Source: Brachynemurus nebulosus
Taxonomy: Eukaryota; Arthropoda; Insecta; Neuroptera; Myrmeleontidae
Assembly: GCA_035578155.1 (NCBI GenBank)
Contig: JAPWDM010000003.1
Span: forward strand, 25,176,416 to 25,240,415
DNA length: 64,000 nucleotides
Direction of reading: 5' to 3'
The notes beneath the pieces were generated by a model. It saw only the letters and a list, made by a program, of their open reading frames with translations. It was not told where the DNA came from and ran no database searches. The translations under genes and the position numbers were made by a program. Below are positions 60,131-64,000 of this stretch, piece after piece; within the stretch, counting starts at the first letter, position 1, and every line of letters begins with the position of its first letter.

Positions 60131-61124
60131 GGCAGTTTCCTATAAATATTTTCTTTACTTTTGCACAAAAATTTTACACAAAGTTTTAGACACCATTGTT
60201 GTCGTACCTCAAAATTCTACTAAATAGTAATCTCAGCCGAATGCTTGGAATTTCGATTAATTTTTGAATAACCGTAGTAAATCTAACTAGAGACTGACAT
60301 TACCTTCGCTCATGTGTACTAATGTTTGCAATCTTTTAATCTGTTTAAACATGTTACTCCCAAAATTGTACATATGAACACGGATTCCTCGAACCGAAAC
60401 TAAAACTAGCAATAAAGCTTACCAACAACAGAATTAATAGCAGTTATTATTTTCACCTTTTGTATTCCGTACCTAATAATATGTAAACTTTACATGTGTG
60501 GACTGCATATGAACATTTAGGAATGTTATATAATCTGATATCATTTCTCTCATTATAAAATACATTAACTACAACTACTGCTCCACAAATTTTGTCTGTT
60601 CCAACAGGAATAAGGCGTTTAAGGCGTGGTAAATGTAATTAACGTAAATGTTATTTATTATTCAGAAATATTGTACGCATTATTTAATACGCATAATAAA
60701 ATTTTGTCCATTACTATATTCAGCATATGTGTATAGTAACTTTAAGATTTAGTTGGAATAATAATGCCTAAAAAGTTAATTAAACACATACGTCAAACGA
60801 TGCCAAGATGTTACAGAAGGAGGCTGTGAGCCCGCGAACACACAATGGCAAATAGCCAGCGTTTCCACCAATATAAGGCACGAAGGTAAACTAAAACATA
60901 CATCTTAAATAGATTTAAAAGGCGATTTTTATATACCTACGTTTTTTTTTTCATCAAATCGATCTCAGTAATTATTGCTAAGATTGCAGTATATATAGTA
61001 GAGGACAGCGGTATCAGTCTGTAACATTTTTGACAAAAAAGAAACATTGCACCATCTAGAAATTTGAGTAATCATTCAACAATCGAATTTTTCTGCATCT
61101 ATTTTTCGATATAAACAAATAAAT
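60131..61124. other. Intergenic, nothing recognised
   Basis: AT-rich; no feature supported. Confidence 0.4.
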
Positions 61125-61546
61125 AAAAAACGCCGTGAGCAGCGGGGCCCCATCACGGTAGTCGAATTTTCCACTTCATCTTCGGTATTGAATGTCTACA
61201 AGCGAAATGTGATTGAAAGTCTACAACCGAATTGTCATTTTGTTGGTTTCAAAACTGGTGATGAGTGTTCGGCTGATCGAGGCTTTAAAAAAAGGTTTTA
61301 AGTATTTAAGGGCTGTATCTCAGTAAATTTCAATTTTGTGCCGAAAACAGGTAGTAGAAAAAAAGCCAACACAATTCGTACGAGGACATTCCTGCCCATG
61401 TTTATCCGCTAATTGCCTTTATGTTTTAGTTTTAAATATTAAAAAAGGACTTTAAATAGTAAACTGGAAGGCCTTTATAAAGATATTTTTTCTTTCCAAA
61501 AACATCCAAAATTTCTATTTTATAAATACTAAAAATCCAAAATTCC
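61125..61546 (-). mobile_element. Family B element, copy B4 (5'-truncated)
   Basis: Left end AAAAAACGCCGTGAGCAGCG followed by the complete hairpin and subterminal inverted repeat, then the full 3' module in reverse. It is nearly identical to B5 and to the second module of B1. It lies head to head with B5, with a family A fragment between them. Confidence 0.75.
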
Positions 61547-61829
61547 TTGCAGATCCGAAAACGCCAGTAATAAGCTATCGAACCGATGCTAAAAAATTTC
61601 TCATTGCTAGAGAACTAAATTATTTTAGATGGATACAACTATGCTGCACAAAATTGTTCGGGTTCTTGGGTCCCCAAAAATACCAAAACTAATTACCCAA
61701 CCGATTTTAAAAATTCTTTTACTCTTAGAAAGCTAAACTATTTTAAATAGGTACAGGTCTTAGATGAGATCCGCCAGTGCCCAAGATTTGGAAATTCGCT
61801 ATGTTATGCAGATGCTGCGACAGGGGTAT
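61547..61829 (+). mobile_element. Family A 3'-end fragment between B4 and B5
   Basis: Matches 44816-45102 of A2 almost base for base (CAGATCCGAAAACGCCAGTA through GCAGATGCTGC) and ends exactly at the family terminus GGGGTAT. It is 5'-truncated. It sits inside a sequence (TATTTATAAAAT on both sides) shared by the two flanking family B copies. Confidence 0.8.
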
Positions 61830-62236
61830 TAGTATTTATAAAATAGAAATTTTGGATTTTTTTGGAAAGAAAAAATATCTTTATAAAGGCCTTCCAGTTT
61901 ACTATTTAAGGTCCTTTTTTAATTTTTAAAACTAAAACATAAAGGCAATTAGCGGATAAACATGGGCAGGAATGTCCTCGTACGAATTGTGTTGGCTTTT
62001 TTTCTGCTACCTGTTTTCGGCACAAAATTGAAATTTACTGAGATACAGCCCTTAAATACTTAAAACCTTTTTTTAAAGCCTCGATCAGCCGAACACTCAT
62101 CACCAGTTTTGAAACCAACAAAATGACAATTCGGTTGTAGACTTTCAATCACATTTCGCTTGTAGACATTCAATACCGAAGATGAAGGGGAAAATTCGAC
62201 TACCGTGATGGGGCCCCGCTGCTCACGGCGTTTTTT
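61830..62236 (+). mobile_element. Family B element, copy B5 (5'-truncated)
   Basis: Begins TAGTATTTATAAAATAGAAA and runs through the 3' module to GAAAATTCGACTACCGTGAT, GGGGCCCCGCTGCTCACGG and CGTTTTTT at 62236. Best intact example of the 3' end outside B1. Confidence 0.75.
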
Positions 62237-62768
62237 AATTTTAAATTTAATTACATTATTTAACAATTATCTATTAATTCTTTGTGTATTCAGGCCAACG
62301 ACGGCTGTAAGCAACATTTTATATAAACAAGATAAGAAAACCAATGGCTCTCAAAATTTTTTTAAAGTTAATAGTTATTTTGAAAATTATGCAACTCACC
62401 GACAAGTGATATTTATTATTTTTAATCCACTTCAAAAAAGAGGAGGTTCGCAATTCAACCCGTATGTTTTTTTTTTTTTTTTGTTTTTTTTTATGTAAGT
62501 ACACCGATTTCTCCCATATTTCTGGGCCAGTTTAGGCCATTCTTTTTTTGGTTAGTAGATAAAGCTCTCTAAAAATTTTATTAACATTGGTTGAGTAATT
62601 TTTTAACCATCTTCAATAATATGAATAATTATGGCAATTTTAAAACTTGTAAGTATATGCAAAATTATTCACTTTAAAAACTATAGTAACATATTTTTAA
62701 ATTTAATAGAATTAAATACTGCAATGATAAAAGGTATGAAATTTATTTCACTCCAAAAGGTATGAAAT
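62237..62768. other. Intergenic with a poly-T patch
   Basis: A segment near 62430-62530 (CACTTCAAAAAAGAGGAGGT, a T-rich run, GTACACCGATTTCTCCCATA) resembles a widely dispersed insect repeat known to me by eye. No gene supported. Confidence 0.35.
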
Positions 62769-62990
62769 AAAACATATTTTAAATAAAAAATCGACTTCAA
62801 TAAGTAAAAAATAATGTAGGTATTAGCACGTATTTTGAAGTCAGGCGTAGTATTAAAAAAATGTAGATCTACGAAAATTCATTGATTTTACAAACAGATC
62901 GATTTTCACGCGATACTACGCCTAACTTCAAAATACGTGCTAATACATTATTTTTTCTTTTTGAAGTCGGTTTTTTAAAATATGTTTTTT
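62769..62990. mobile_element. About 220-bp MITE with 80-bp inverted repeats
   Basis: Left arm AAAACATATTTTAAATAAAA, GACTTCAATAAGTAAAAAAT, TATTAGCACGTATTTTGAAG, TCAGGCGTAGTAT. The right arm is its inverse (ATACTACGCCTAACTTCAAA, ATACGTGCTAATACATTATT, TTGAAGTCGG, TTAAAATATGTTTT). The spacer is about 55 bp. Superfamily not assigned. Confidence 0.7.
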
Positions 62991-63942
62991 ATATAAAAGT
63001 TTTACATGACCAAATAGTAATCATTGTTACAATTTACTCGACATCAAATTTCTACATCAAAAAAAAATCAGCGGAACTATGTTAGACGGGAAGGAAAGGG
63101 GTAGGCAGCACAGATGTGACTATATAAAACGTAGAACACGTTATCTGTTCCTTAAAGATTATAATGTGTCAAGACAGAAAATTAGTGGTAACATATTTTA
63201 GCTTCATAAAGTATCAAATTCTACATATTTATTAAATCATTACACAAGTTAATCAGTTGGTTCAAACAGAATCTACGATACAAGAAGTAACAAATATAAA
63301 ATACCAACGCTAAAAGTTTAGAAAAGTTCTATTGGTCGTCGTTTCCGAGTGGTGTCCATTTCAGTAGCATCTAATTTAACTTTCTATCACATCAAACATC
63401 AAAGTTCAAAAAATATTTCAGTTTCCGCCTACATACATTACATAACGCAAAATAATCATAAACGTACATCGTTTGTCATTCAGAAGACGTTGCGATGTGA
63501 CTTCCTCCATGAAAAAGTAATGCTACATTTTTATCAACGACTTTTAATCAAAATGGTAATAACTTTATCTTACCAATGTTAATATCCTTCATATTAGTGT
63601 TTTTCAACCACCAGTTCGCAGAAAAATATGTGAATTAAATGAATTACCAAAATGTTTATAATTATTATTTTTGCCTTACAAAAAAAAAAAGAAAATACCA
63701 GGATTAGGATTATAAGAAAAATTCTTGTAGCAAAGGTTTCATATCTTTTGGATTTTAGTCTTGTTTTTTTTTTTATTTACGTCCCATGATAGGACACGTC
63801 TAGCACAATAGTATAATAATTTTTTTCTACTCCTACTATTAAAAGTAACATTTTGTGCACGGCTAGCTATATGTAAAAATTAACAATTGCCCACACTGTG
63901 CGGAAATACAGTGGAAAATTATTTCTCACGCCTTAACATAAT
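62991..63942. other. Intergenic, nothing recognised
   Basis: No supported feature; the 77-residue frame at 63349-63582 lacks motifs. Confidence 0.4.
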
Positions 63943-64000
63943 AAAAAACGCCGTGAGCAGCGGGGCCCCATCACGGTAGTCGAATTTTCCCCTTCATCTT
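63943..64000 (-). mobile_element. Family B element, copy B6 (cut by the window edge)
   Basis: AAAAAACGCCGTGAGCAGCG, the GGGGCCCC loop, TCACGGTAGTCGAATTTTCC and CCTTCATCTT match the 3' terminal 58 bp of B1 and B5 in reverse. The element continues past the right edge. Confidence 0.8.

Overview
This window looks like intergenic, repeat-packed chromosomal DNA from an arthropod, most likely an insect. It is strongly AT-rich and holds many long (TA)n and homopolymer tracts. It carries an errantivirus-type LTR retroelement with an env gene, mariner, hAT, piggyBac-like and jockey-like remnants, and degenerate TTAGG-like sequence. No complete host gene was recognised; the only candidate is a promoter and first 36 codons on the minus strand at the left edge (1-241). 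The species cannot be named from the sequence.

Layout. 1-860: left-edge gene start, a TATA/initiator promoter with three composite TGACGTCAGCTG sites, then short repeats. 1244-3314: a non-coding element (family A) with a roughly 120-bp tandem array and a (TA)n core. 6.7-9.9 kb: a TIR element, a hAT element with an 8-bp target duplication, and a piggyBac-like MITE. 10204-20732: a triple nest, in which a decayed mariner is split by a young errantivirus (10784-20629, minus strand; LTRs, PBS, PPT, gag, pol, env), whose gag is split by a 2.07-kb element of family B. 21.3-34.3 kb: a family C element, MITEs, family B copies and several TA-flanked elements, one with a decayed pogo/Tigger-like transposase end. 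35.2 kb: a jockey-like LINE tail. 36.5-45.3 kb: more family A copies, including the largest (41944-45102). 45.3-64 kb: unclassified dispersed repeats, a near-perfect 588-bp palindrome, several MITEs, three more TA-flanked elements, and an inverted B-A-B composite near the right end.

Two patterns stand out. First, families A, B and C have unrelated sequences but one plan: a short inverted repeat at the 5' end, its partner set inward from the 3' end, a small hairpin after that partner, and (in A and B) a T-rich end plus central tandem repeats and (TA)n. This resembles Helitron2/Helentron-derived non-autonomous elements (HINE/DINE-1 type). Second, eight or so elements, mostly 0.9-1.2 kb and mostly TA-flanked, have mutually unrelated terminal inverted repeats, yet most repeat their own terminal word inside the element in both orientations. 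They look like parallel families of pogo-like non-autonomous transposons.

The nesting gives relative ages. The two errantivirus LTRs differ by one substitution and one homopolymer base, so that insertion is recent; the family B copy inside gag must be younger still. Pol and env are open, but gag is interrupted, so this copy could not make its own Gag.
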